From: Botryotinia globosa
Lineage: Eukaryota; Ascomycota; Leotiomycetes; Helotiales; Sclerotiniaceae
NCBI GenBank assembly: GCA_014898425.1
Contig: RCSZ01000007.1
Span: 2,480,001 to 2,544,000, forward strand
Length of the DNA: 64,000 bases
Direction of reading: 5' to 3'
The position numbers and the translations under genes were made by a program. How positions within the stretch are numbered: position 1 is the first letter of the stretch; the number at the start of each line of letters is the position of its first letter. Below, piece after piece: positions 26,581 to 37,051 of the stretch. The notes below the pieces were generated by a model that was not told the DNA's origin, searched no databases, and saw only the letters and a program-made list of their open reading frames with translations.

Positions 26581-26632
26581 GTATTTAAATCAAAATGGAT
26601 GAGGCTCTCTGCATATGCAAGTTGCATATGCA
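26581..26632 (-). promoter_or_regulatory. subtilisin promoter: TATA-like box and paired palindromes
   Basis: Reading toward the protease, two copies of the palindrome TGCATATGCA (26610-26619 and 26623-26632) spaced 13 bp start to start are followed by ATTTAAATA-type DNA at 26582-26590, about 90 bp before the ATG at 26494. Positioning fits a core promoter with an upstream regulator site; the binding protein is unknown. Confidence 0.4.
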
Positions 26633-29289
26633 ACTGACAATACTCACTGTCGACCATGATTTCAAGTTGCGAGCAAGATAAAATTGCCATGAACAGGATA
26701 GCTAGGGTACGTTGTAATTCAATATCACAACATTAACTACATACCTCATCGTCACCTTCTACAAATGAATGTTATCACCACCTTTAGGCACAGGTCTAAC
26801 ACATTTATGGAAGCTGTTAAGGATATGACATGAAATATTGCTCCAGGGCCTGACTTGGCCACTGATAATCATCATGGAATGCAGAGTTTCCTGAAATGCT
26901 ATTCGACAATCATATCAGTATGGAGGTGCTTGAAGAATGAAGCAAGCCAGTACTAGTATAACACCATCGAGAACGCCATCGACTAAGATAGACCACGAGC
27001 CGACACAAACGACATAAAATAGATATGAATCTCAGGCTAAACGCCATCATGGTAGTGTATGTCATGTTCTCCCACTGATTCTCATGCCGAATTGGGAAGT
27101 TATGAAGCTTTTCTTATCGGCCTGTAAATATGTGGCATGCGATTGGCACATAACCTATAGTCTACGTAGGATTGCCAAGTGTGTAGCCAAGCGCTCATCC
27201 CAACAATCAAATGCAGTGACACTTGCAGATATGAAGAGACGCAGAAGCGCCAAGTGAAGTGGGCATATGATTGTACAATATCGTCAAAGATGGCTTCATC
27301 TCACTAGAATCGAATAACAACCTCCCTTTTCGAGAATTAACTTTTATCGAAATTTGTCTGGTTTCAAAGTTCGAAAGGATCTCGTGATGGCGAAATCATC
27401 TTGGCCATGACTTCGCGTTATTGTTTGATGAAATCTGTAATGCCGATATGTTCAACGCCGTGGCTGAAAAGGCTTATCTCCTGCCGGAAAAAGATCATCT
27501 ATAATATTCCCTTGATATGATTGTACCGTTGTATTCCTGCACACTATCTCACTCCTGATCACCTTGGCGGTTCCAGCTTGGCAGCTCAAGATATTGCGAT
27601 GACCGCAGCCGAGGCAAGGTGTAGACTTCAAGAATATGTACAGTTCAAGGCTGGTAGAATGAGAGGCACCTGATAGAATATGATATTGATGTCGTGCGAC
27701 CGGTGATTGATCGTTGGAATAGTACTATTCGTCTTGGAAAAGCTTGTAGTAAGGGTAATGGCACTTGGCTACGTTACTTGGTTACGTTGATTTAAAGATC
27801 AAGAGAGGGTACAGGAGAAGTAAGATCTTGCATAGGCGGAGAATCTTCCAAGTGGGTTTCCGTCATGTTATCAGATTCCCGTCTGGAATTAGCCGGATCT
27901 AGAATAGGAAGGAGTGGAATTCCCCTGTCTATCACATGAATATCACGTGAATTATCAATTATTTAGTGCAAGAGATGTTGAAAGGTGACTTCACTAATGT
28001 AATAAGTATGGGTGGGTTGACATTGAACCGTTTTGAAGTGTGCCGGTTCTCATGGTCCGTTGCTAGAAAAGTTAGAACAGATACATGTCGACAGCACCAG
28101 CAAATTAACCTTACCTGCCTTGAGAGTTCGGACTGCGAGAGATTACGTTTCCTCTTCGCATAACCGGAAAACCAAACAGCCGGGTAGCAAAGATAGTAGC
28201 ACGGAATTTCCCCCCCTGAATCATGTCTTCTATATTAGCCGATCAAATGTCAAAGATAGAACAACCGGATAACGAAACAGTCCTCGGTGCCATGTATATC
28301 ACGTGAAGCATGCTTCAATATGCAGCCCCTTTCAATTGTTCTTCATTGAGATACCAGAGCGATTAACGTTCTTTCATGTGTTGAATGCAAATGTGGGGAT
28401 CCTTCTGTAGGTCATTCTACCCATTCAACATCCACCCAATCCAGGATCCAGAGATTATTTCTTCATGTCCTACCTCATAATCCTTCAACTCCTCAGTCCC
28501 GATTTCATACTCCATACTTGAGTCACGTTTAAATGCTCGAATGATCGATCAGAATACTGTGTGATGTTTCGCGAAGTGTTCTGTGTAGAGCTAGAAGGCA
28601 ATTAACCTGTTAAAGTCACCATAAAGGAGTTAACAAAATCAAAAGCACCTTGGAGTGTTTTTTCTAAACAAAAGAAGAGCAGTCAAACCAAACACAAGTG
28701 AGTTGTATCTTCAACGGAGTTATCTAACTGATAGAAATTCAAAGCACCTAGCTCCCTAGTTCAACAATGGGTAAATCGATTCATCCGGCACTCAAAAGGT
28801 ATGATTTTATGCCAGGATACGTCGGCCTCCTACTTGAATAGAAATTCTAAATGACCTTGGTTACCTATCAAATTCTGACCTAGAGTTCACCAAGCCCAAT
28901 AATGTATCATGTTCAAAATTCATTCAGATATATTCAACGTTGAAATCAAGATATCATGTGTTATTCCTGCTTGCTGAGATCATTTGACGGGAATCCTGTC
29001 GGCAACTTCGCTTTCAAGATTTATCTTTCCATTTAAAGGTGTAATTTTTCAGGACTTGTTGATCAAATGCTTTGCCTTTTCTTTGTTAATTTCACTGGAT
29101 CTTCGAAGCGTAATTGAATGATCAAGGTCTTCGTTCTTATAAAATGTGCTTTATGTAGCCTGTCTCATGTGTCCGCGCACTCACTTGTGATCCTCCCCCC
29201 CCAAAGCACTACCGACAGTATGAGTGCTATCATTCTCCAGCAACCAGAACTTCTCAAGTCCGCCCCACCCACGACTCTTTCACTTCCAC
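26633..29289. other. gene-poor intergenic DNA
   Basis: No supportable gene. A possible lone 5' exon (ATG near 28767, donor GTATGA) has no convincing downstream exon and was rejected. Confidence 0.5.
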
Positions 29290-29804
29290 TTACTTCTTAT
29301 CAAAGTAATCAAAAGCGTCCCTAAATTTACACCCCACCAATGTGCCCTGTGTATTTCTCTTCGAGTTGTCCAGAACCCAACATTCCATGATGTCTCCTCT
29401 CAATCTTTGTTCTCTTAATCCGAGAGAATTGACACTGACTTTAGCCACGAGTTCTGCATCTTGGCTATCGGAGTTGTGTAGCCTACCCACATTGATGCTA
29501 TCTTCTTCAAATAGGAGAAGACGGGGAAGAGCAATGCGGAAGTGGGTTGATGCTATAAGGGAGGATTGTTAGTTCCTAGTGTTAATAATAGCAGATGGGG
29601 CGGAGCAAAGAGCAAGATGTGAACTGTGAATTTGTTAAAGGGAGACAGGGAGAGATACTCACTATCAATATCCGAGCGGTCTGCCTTGTATATTCTCTTA
29701 CTTGTCAAGTCAAAGACGATGGCATAATTCTGTTCCCAGGTGGTGGGATGTTTTCTACCTGGCAGAAATTGTCCGTTCAAGTTGTTCTGATTTTGTTGGT
29801 TCAT
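29290..29804 (-). CDS. member 1 of an unrecognised two-exon gene family
   Basis: Exons 29663-29804 and 29290-29552, intron with donor GTGAGT and acceptor TATAG, phase 1, give 134 aa. Exon 1 carries block A (WEQNYAIVFDL, then IYKADRSD); exon 2 begins with block B (HFRIALPRLLLFEEDSI) and then block C (LGLREQRLRGDIMECWVL) followed by a short tail with GCKF. The same three blocks, in the same order and with the intron at the same place and phase, occur in three more genes of this window (30256-30933, 36061-36489, 41160-41874). There is no signal peptide or TM segment; a small soluble intracellular protein is likely. Function unknown. It is head to head with member 2, 451 bp between the start codons. 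The conserved splicing frame across diverged paralogues is the main evidence that it is real. Confidence 0.75.
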
Positions 29805-30255
29805 TTTGGTGAATTTTGATATGTTTCGAGTTTTTGGGAGGTCTTTTGTGTGTTCTGTAGATAATTCTTTTGACGAATTGTTCTTCTGATGCTTTAGATT
29901 TCTCTTGCAGGAAAGATGGCAGCTTATATGATATCTTGCGTCCCATACGGTCGAATATCATCTCAATGTTACGGTCCTCTTAGTGTGTGAATGCGTAGTT
30001 GATGAGTGAATAATTTCCAGTCCTGCACCCAAATACTGGTGATATAAAAGAAGGAGCTGTACTATATAATCACTGTATTGAAGATCAATCCGGCCGATTT
30101 GTAAAACCTTACGATTCTCAAGCTTACAACGACATATAAGCTTGCATCTTTGACCGTTCGCCCTCTAATAAAATACACGCTCGACCATCAGATCAAGTCG
30201 ATAAATATATTCAGCGCTCCCACCAAGAATAAAGCGACAGTTCCAGGAATAAAAA
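29805..30255. promoter_or_regulatory. shared intergenic region between divergent paralogues
   Basis: 451 bp separate the start codons of family members 1 (-) and 2 (+). It presumably holds both promoters. No clear inverted repeat or TATA pair was recognised. Confidence 0.4.
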
Positions 30256-30933
30256 ATGTTAATTTATCATGATCCCCCTCCGTCATATCAGGTCGATGAT
30301 CATGTTTGGAATTCTGAAAGCTGGGGATCCGAAGATTGGGAAGCAGCTCCGAGATCAAGTACGCGACAACTGAGCATCTGGGAGCAGAACAATGCTATCG
30401 TTTTTGATTTACCAGAACTCAGTGTGTACATCGTTGATCGTTCTGCTTTAACTTGTAACTATACCCCACTCTGTCCTTCCTTTCCAGTCATTCCAGGAAA
30501 ACAAATCTAACCTTCCTTAGCAAACCATACACGCATTGCGCTTGCCCCTCTCCGTCCCAAAAGCAAAGATGTGATTTACTTCGGAAATTCAAAGACAAAC
30601 GTACTTAAACGTAGTCTCAAACAAGGCTTCAAGAGTGGCTTTAAGAGAGGTGCTAAGCATGGCTTCAAGACGGATTTCATGACTACCCTCAAGAAGAATC
30701 TCAGGCGCAACAAAGAGACCGATTCGGTTGATCATTACTATTTAGCAAGTTATTTTATCGATTTCCTCGACGTACGGGAGGAAAGATTGAGGGGAGAAAT
30801 CATGGAGGCTTGGGTTCTGGATGGTATGAATCCCAGCCCAGTCGATCGGATCGGCAGGTCAAAGTTTTGGGCTGCAAAGTATATGGTAAAGATGCGCGTT
30901 ATCAAGGGCGCGTCCTACGATTTTAGACCTTAA
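30256..30933 (+). CDS. member 2 of the unrecognised family, basic insert
   Basis: Exons 30256-30454 and 30521-30933, phase-1 intron of 66 nt (donor GTAACT, acceptor CTTAG), encode 203 aa. Block A is WEQNNAIVFDL with VYIVDRSA, block B is HTRIALAPLRPKSKDVIYF and block C is FLDVREERLRGEIMEAWVLD, then a tail with SKFWAAKYMVKMRV. Compared with the other members it has an acidic/aromatic N-terminus (WNSESWGSEDWEA) and a basic insert of about 35 residues between blocks B and C with repeating Gly-Phe-Lys (GFKSGFKRGAKHGFKTDF), which could bind nucleic acid or membrane. The start is the only ATG upstream of block A. Function unknown; the family evidence is given under the finding. Confidence 0.75.
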
Positions 30934-30948
30934 TTCGCATCTTTACAT

Positions 30949-31146
30949 GTGGTATTTCTCAAAAGTGATCTGCATCTGTATAGAAAGCAGGTCAGCGTTG
31001 AGAAATGGTGGTATATGGATTTTCTTGATTTTCTGGTGTCTCCACGGACTACGGATCTCGTAGACACCATGGCGAAACATATGGACACTAGCAAATATGA
31101 TCAATTTATGTTAATTGGCTGTAAATTCTGGGTAGTTCAATCTTGA
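30949..31146 (+). pseudogene. possible decayed family fragment
   Basis: Immediately downstream of member 2, the plus frame ending at 31146 contains YMDFLDFL and IGCKFWVVQ, resembling the region around block C (YFIDFLDV) and the tail (GCKF, SKFWAAK) of members 1 and 2, but the LRGEI core is missing and there is no ATG start for a complete gene. Most likely a partial tandem duplicate. The rest of 31147-31749 holds nothing certain. Confidence 0.3.
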
Positions 31147-31749
31147 GATAGGCTCAACTTGAATCGTCCTGCATGGGGTCAATCGCCGAACTATAATACT
31201 CTTCTGAAAAAGACAACCTTCATCATCAGATTCAAAATATTGATTTCATTGTGGTTCTTTGCTCAGGCATCATTTCATCACTCGTGAAGATCTCCCCAGT
31301 CGAAAGTATATTAGCAAAGCATACTATGTCATTCTCTCCAAGAAATCGGACGCCTTCAATGTGATGAAAACAAGAAGAGCATCTTATATAAACGAACCCC
31401 ATTAGGAATACTTCGAGTGATCTCACTGGAAAGAATCTATATATTTGACAGCTTTGACAGAGAGATTATTGAGTTATAAGATTGAAATATTTGCGGGTGT
31501 TGACCGCTGAAAAAGTTTCCAGCCATAGATATCGCGATTACTTCCTTGAAAATCGCCTCATGTGCTAAGAATAATAATTTCCACGTAAAATGAATTAATG
31601 TCTATAAGAGGAAGTAATAAGAGTTGAAAACACTACAAAGTTTATTGCGCAACTTTACCAGTATCGAGAAATGTATTTTGAGGAGTTATTCAATGTCCCA
31701 CTCATCACTACCAGAGGTATCTTTTATTATTCGCCTTAATCCTCCGGTA

Positions 31750-33507
31750 TTATTTTTGTGCCTTCCAAGCATGCCAACCAGCTGCTACGCGTGTTTGTTT
31801 GATACTCCTCTGAACCGGATCTTGCTTAAGAGGATCATCTGGTGTTTTGTTCGCAGAAGTCTTTTTTATCTTTTCAATATTTTTGAGATATTTTCTTTGG
31901 TCCTTGACTAACGCGACGTACTTCCCACCAAATTTCTGTTCAGCGCTCTCAAGCAGTTGTAAAATTTCGCGATCACGACCTCCTGCCTTACCCATAAAGT
32001 TCAACACGCGGTCAGGGTTACCGTCGAGTTCCATCTTCTGTCGGAGAAATCGCTCTTGTCGTTCGGGATCAATATCACCATATGCGAGGTTGTCAACACG
32101 CCATCCATATACCAAGGCTGCCTTTTGAGGGGCATGAGTGGGTGAGTATTCTGGAGAATGTAGCGCTTCATAATATAACCGATCGACTCTTTCGGCACGT
32201 TCTTTGTATGCAATTGTATTGATACCGTCTGTTTTTTGGTTCGACCTCAACACTTTTGCTACCGATATAAATTCTGCAGGGGATTTGATGATTTCCGCAT
32301 ATTTGAACAGGTACTTCTCGTAGAACGATATTTTGATACCTTTCCATAGTTCTGCACGACGGCGATAGATCTCGGCGTGTGGGACTTCGAAGGATCCGTC
32401 AGGGTAGGGCCCGATTTTCAATAGTTGTTCCCAAAGATCATCCGCCTTTTGAAGGCGTGCAAAACGTGCTTCGTCGGATTCATTGGAAAGGATGTTGGCC
32501 GCAAGGTTTGTAGCTGACATGGACAACACAAATGCAGATGTATGATTAATTTTGAGTGCAATTTCAAAGCATGCGGAGGCTGCTTCATGACTACCACCTT
32601 CTCGATGCCTGGTGCCTAATATGCACAAACAACTGGCCAAGTCCTCTGGATCCGGCAGAGAGTTATGAAATGAAACCTGTACTAGGGCACGCAAGTCGGG
32701 GAGTGTCTTCATCCAGTTTGCTCTTCCCCTGAATTCTTCCCAATCGGTAGCTGGTCCATTGATTATTTTACGACGATGGCATGGACTCAATGTCTGCGGA
32801 GACTGAAACATCTCTTCCGCTTCCTTTACATGGCCTGATAGTCCAAGGGCAGACTCGATCACATCTTCTGTTGCACCCTGGCGCAAATATTTCAATGATC
32901 CTACAAAATCCTGCAAATCATACAACACCAACCCATACTCAACCCAATAGTCGGCAACGGCATCTTCACCAGCTACTTCTAACATCTGATCAGCGGCAGC
33001 TCTTGCTGCTGCGGGTTGCTTCAATTTCCGCAAGGCCCGGCTTTTGAAATACAGACCTCTAGCAGATTCTTCTAATGAAGGAGTTCTGAGATATTCATCA
33101 AGTGCTGCACCAGGTCGATGGTCGTTGAGAAGCGCTTCGATGGTCCAGAGTTTCTTTTCTGTGTCATCAGCCAAACCCGGCATTCCCTCCAGACGCTGGT
33201 ATATCTGGCTAGCTTCACTATAATGTTCAGTTTCAAACAATCCTTTGGCCAAGTGCTTCAAAAACAGTGCGTGATTTGGGTTTTCATGCAAATATCCTTG
33301 GGCAATGACCGCCGCATCCTCAAACAATCCAGCGGAAGATAACCCAGTAACGCACAGAATCGCATAGTCGGGGGCATCAGATTGTTGCACTGTGGTCTTT
33401 ATCGAGAGACGCGCGCCTTCGGGCAGGGAAGAGGACGAAGAGGAAGACGTCAAAGGCGAAGGTTGGTCGCTAGAATCATGCGAATTGATAGAGAGCCTTG
33501 AAAACAT
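31750..33507 (-). CDS. TPR-repeat protein, unknown function
   Basis: Single exon, 585 aa, from ATG at 33507. The N-terminus (1-35) is Ser-rich and disordered. From about 45 to 240 the sequence shows TPR-like helical pairs with the usual small/large pattern (GLFEDAAVIAQGYLHENPNH, LAKGLFETEHYSEASQIYQR, LYFKSRALRKLKQPAAARAA, YGLVLYDLQDFVGSLKYLRQ), and again at about 295-325 (ILGTRHREGGSHEAASACFE, IALKINHTSAFVLS). The C-terminal third is charged, with coiled-coil potential and a Lys-rich tail (QRKYLKNIEKIKK). TPR arrays are protein-binding scaffolds. I cannot assign the partner or complex; it could be a chaperone cofactor or a complex subunit. No signal peptide. Confidence 0.85.
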   Translation of the reverse strand: MFSRLSINSHDSSDQPSPLTSSSSSSSLPEGARLSIKTTVQQSDAPDYAILCVTGLSSAGLFEDAAVIAQGYLHENPNHALFLKHLAKGLFETEHYSEASQIYQRLEGMPGLADDTEKKLWTIEALLNDHRPGAALDEYLRTPSLEESARGLYFKSRALRKLKQPAAARAAADQMLEVAGEDAVADYWVEYGLVLYDLQDFVGSLKYLRQGATEDVIESALGLSGHVKEAEEMFQSPQTLSPCHRRKIINGPATDWEEFRGRANWMKTLPDLRALVQVSFHNSLPDPEDLASCLCILGTRHREGGSHEAASACFEIALKINHTSAFVLSMSATNLAANILSNESDEARFARLQKADDLWEQLLKIGPYPDGSFEVPHAEIYRRRAELWKGIKISFYEKYLFKYAEIIKSPAEFISVAKVLRSNQKTDGINTIAYKERAERVDRLYYEALHSPEYSPTHAPQKAALVYGWRVDNLAYGDIDPERQERFLRQKMELDGNPDRVLNFMGKAGGRDREILQLLESAEQKFGGKYVALVKDQRKYLKNIEKIKKTSANKTPDDPLKQDPVQRSIKQTRVAAGWHAWKAQK

Positions 33508-34824
33508 GGCAGCAACCCGCTACAAATTGGAGTATGTTTGTCGATATCAATGGTCAAAATGTAGTGGGTAGATGTAGCAAAAATGATGTACTCCCAGGGC
33601 AAAGTGTTGAGGTATGAGAAGATAGAATCACAGAAATCGTTGAGTTGTGAATGCTTGCAGGTGACTTAAGAATTCTTTGTTCTCATTTTTGTTTACGGCG
33701 AGGCTGATATCTTGTGGCAGCACCAGTAAAGAAACCCACAATCCAATTCCCGGCAGACGCAGCGCTGAAGTGTAACACGGATTTTGTAAAATGAAATGAG
33801 AGATGTAGAAAAATAATATACTGTAAAAAAGAACGATGGATACGAAGAGGGCTGGAAGTATGCCATGAAAAAAGGAAAGATTGAAGGTGCCCTCAGATAA
33901 GCTCTCAAGTTCTCATTGCGAACACTTTCCATCTTATTTAGCCCCAGGACAAGTATAAGATAGTAGGTTGGCCTGCAAATTTGGCTTTTTGGACACGTTT
34001 GGTCATCACCGGGCAAAGAAATAAACTTCCATATACTTTCACATCGACACTATCGAAGTTTGTAAAGAATAGTCACAAGGATGATTGGAAATATGAAACT
34101 AGATTTGGTTAGCAATGGTTTCAGATATAGACATCAAGAACTAAAGATTCCGAACGCCAGTGTAGAAAGATCTGATTAACGGAAGGGGGATGAGACGGGA
34201 TTGTTCTTACCAAGCTACTCCGATTGAAAACTATTTTCCGCTTTCAGCGATGATTCTTTTGCAAATGTATTACCACAATCAATGCCTATGGTTTTCATTC
34301 CCGATCTCTCAGAAACTTGGCCAATGGCTGTTCAGAGTGATAGAACATAGCGAATATCTCAAGGGGAGCTGATTGTCGTCATTGTGGCTCGATTCAAATT
34401 ATAGAATCAAAGACCTGCGACCGCCTAACAAGAAATCAAAGGTATTCGAGATGATAAATTTGGAAGCCTGCTAAGATTTCTGTTCATTCATTCACACATT
34501 CTGAACCATTTGATTTCTCAGATGGTTAAGTAGTGTAAGCTCAATGATTGTTCTCGTCATTGCAGATTATTGTTGGGATGGAAATTGACATTCCAGGCGC
34601 GCTGAAATACTTACAGCGCGTGTCGCTAAGCTAAAAACACGCTAAACAGTGGCTTACATACTGCTCAACCTTGCAGGTGTAGCTTTATTTTCGGCAGCCT
34701 CGTGGGTCCAAGCTCAAATTGATCGTTCATGAGAGTGTAAATATACTCGACGCATTTGTTGAATCACATCGGAACCTCATTACTTCCATTAAAACCATAT
34801 AATTCACGGGAGCTCCTCAATATC
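33508..34824. other. intergenic between divergent genes
   Basis: About 1.3 kb between the TPR gene (-) and isy1 (+). No gene or repeat recognised; presumably both promoters. Confidence 0.5.
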
Positions 34825-35674
34825 ATGGTATAGTTGGTATATTCCCTTGTCATATGATGGCTGCTAACATCTTTAGGCTCGAAATGCTGAGAAATCACAA
34901 TCGATGCTGTTCCGCTTCAGGGAAGCGCAACAAGCAGAATTGGGTATTGTCGATGCTGGAAGGACGCGGCGCCCAAAGATGATAACGGAAGTCTCGTCTA
35001 TACCATCCTGCGAAAAATGGAGAGGCCAAGTTCTGAAAGAGATCTCACGCAAAGTTAGCAAGATCCAGGATCCAAGTTTGAGTGACTTTATGATTCGAGA
35101 TTTGAATGATGAAATCAATAAGGCTATGAGAGAAAAATATATGTGGGAGGTGCAGATCAAAAATCTGGGGGGTCCGAATTACATGCGAGGTGGAGGGAAA
35201 GTATATGATGATGAAGGGCGGGAGATACCAGGTGGTGGGAAGGGTTACAGGTATGCGTGCCCATGTGGTGATGAAGTATAGACGAATTGTGCTGACGGAT
35301 GATTCTCTACTAGGTATTTTGGACGCGCTAAAGAGTTACCGGGAGTGAAAGAAATGTTCGAAGCTGCAACAATAAAAACCCGCGAAGATCAACCTTTAGA
35401 GTCGAGAGTAGACCTGCGAAAGCAAGTCGATGCTTCATATTATGGTTACAACCTTGACGAAGAAGACGGCACTTTGTTGGATTATGAAATACAAAAAGAG
35501 AAAGAGGCTTACGAGAACTTATTGGAAGGCAAAGATAAGAAAGCACCCGATGGATGGGAGCCGTTGCCAGGAGACGCAGGCGATGGCTCAGGATGGAGAC
35601 TACCGACGAGCGAAGAAGTCCAGGAAGAGCTTGTTGATAGGCGACGAAGACGATTACTGGACAAACTGGGATAA
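34825..35674 (+). CDS. isy1: pre-mRNA splicing factor Isy1
   Basis: Three exons: 34825-34827 (ATG only), 34877-35250 and 35314-35674, giving 245 aa. Isy1 is a component of the NineTeen complex/Prp19-associated spliceosome and acts around the first catalytic step. Seen: the hallmark N-terminus MARNAEKSQSMLFRFREAQ after removing the first 49-nt intron, then CEKWRGQVLKEISRKVSKIQD, LRDLNDEINK-like RDLNDEINKAMREKYMWEVQI, LGGPNY and GYRYFGRAKELPGVKE across intron 2, and an acidic C-terminal half ending in RRRRRLLDKLG. Length matches fungal orthologues. Exon 1 consists of the start codon alone, which is why a purely ORF-based call would begin at a later Met. Orthology is firm. Confidence 0.95.
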
Positions 35675-36060
35675 CGGGACCATGATCAACTTATAAAGCT
35701 ACTATTACATACCCAATACGAGAATTCTAATCTGGTTTTGCAGTCCGAGTGAGCGCCCTGGCTGCGACTCGGTTTAGGGAGCACTAGGATATGTATGAAG
35801 ATTTAGGTTATGATGACGCGCATTCTAGAACTTGTAAGTATTGAGTTTCTTAAGAGGTGCTTAAGTGTACGTCTGGTCTATCAGACATAGCACTCTGCGC
35901 CTATCTTGCGTTTCAACCAAAGTGTCTGGTGCCCAACCTAGATATCCAAATGTCCACTTCAGTCCTATAACACCAAAAATAGTAATACACAGGACCTCCA
36001 AAATATGCATAGATATCCTGTATCTATATTTGGAGTACTCTTTCGCTCTTTGTATATTCT
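35675..36060. other. intergenic, convergent 3' ends
   Basis: 386 bp between isy1 (+) and family member 4 (-). Nothing recognised. Confidence 0.5.
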
Positions 36061-36489
36061 TCACTTCTTCACAAGCACATATTGTGGGATACCTTTTACC
36101 CAAATTTCGGCAATGTTTCCTCGATACCGCTCAAATGCGACTTTTAATCCAAGACTGCTCAACTTGACTTCTGCGAGGACATCCGATCCTGCTGCTGAGT
36201 TCAATGGCATCGATATCCGAACGTTGTCCTTCTGAAGAAAACTTAGAGGACGCTTTGGAATCTTGATACGAGTGTGATCCGCTATACTGAATCAGAACTA
36301 CCTCTTAAGTTGACTCGACACCGAAATCATACCTTCGAATGCTTCGCGCTTTATCTTCAATAACTTCTGTGAGGACACATCATAGACAATCGCATTTTTC
36401 ATCTCCCAGCTGTTGGTTCGTTCCGACTTTCTGTCGATGAAATCGTGTGTTGCAATAGTCGTCTCGATGATTTCCGAGCTTCTAGGCAT
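36061..36489 (-). CDS. member 4 of the unrecognised family, most diverged
   Basis: Exons 36333-36489 and 36061-36281 with a phase-1 intron (donor GTATGA, acceptor TATAG) give 125 aa. Block A is WEMKNAIVYDV followed by LLKIKREA (the Asp-Arg-Ser of the other members is replaced by KRE); block B is HTRIKIPKRPLSFLQKDNVRI; block C is LSSLGLKVAFERYRGNIAEIWVK. Thus the aromatic/hydrophobic frame and the RG-I-E-WV core are kept while most charged positions have changed. The frame upstream of ATG 36489 is open for another 57 codons without an ATG; an upstream exon is possible. Divergently oriented to the patatin-like gene, 562 bp between starts. Function unknown. Confidence 0.65.
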
Positions 36490-37051
36490 GAAAGATTTAT
36501 TTGCGGTAGATTTCGGTGTGCAATTTAAACTGTATATTCGATCAATATTGATTGCTAATTTTGACCGTGGAAGAAAGGGGACATCTTCACCACAATATAC
36601 GATGATCTTGCCAAAAGCTTGTTGCGGTCGCAATATAGGAAACCACAATCCGTGCCTCAATCTCCAAATTCTTACTTTGGGTCACAGCGGTCGCAGCTTG
36701 AGTAGACTTGCCACAAATGATGACAGCCTTTGCACAGTAAATTGTCGAGTTCGAAGGCATGATTTACTCAGCCACTAGATTGTGCTTCGTTTTGGGGGTA
36801 ATTTATGATTGACACAGAGCCTCATTTTACTCTGTACGATTCGTTCTCAGGCTCCAACCTATTGATTTGAGAAATTCTCAAGGGTTTCTCAAAGACAAAA
36901 GTAATAGGTCTCCCAAGACTGATTCATTCATTCTCTTGATCATTTTTTCGTGAAAAAACATGAACTCCAACTCATTGACACCGTGGGATGCAGACATTCC
37001 AAAACTTCGGCGAGTATCAGCGATAGAAACTCGCATAGCTCCAGTCATTCG

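Noticed and set aside
28767..28900. Possible lone 5' exon with donor GTATGA
   Set aside because: Every acceptor tried runs into a stop within a few codons.
31232..31426. Minus-strand frame with FLGENDIVCF, considered as another remnant of the small-protein family
   Set aside because: The likeness to block B is too short and there is no block A or C in reach.
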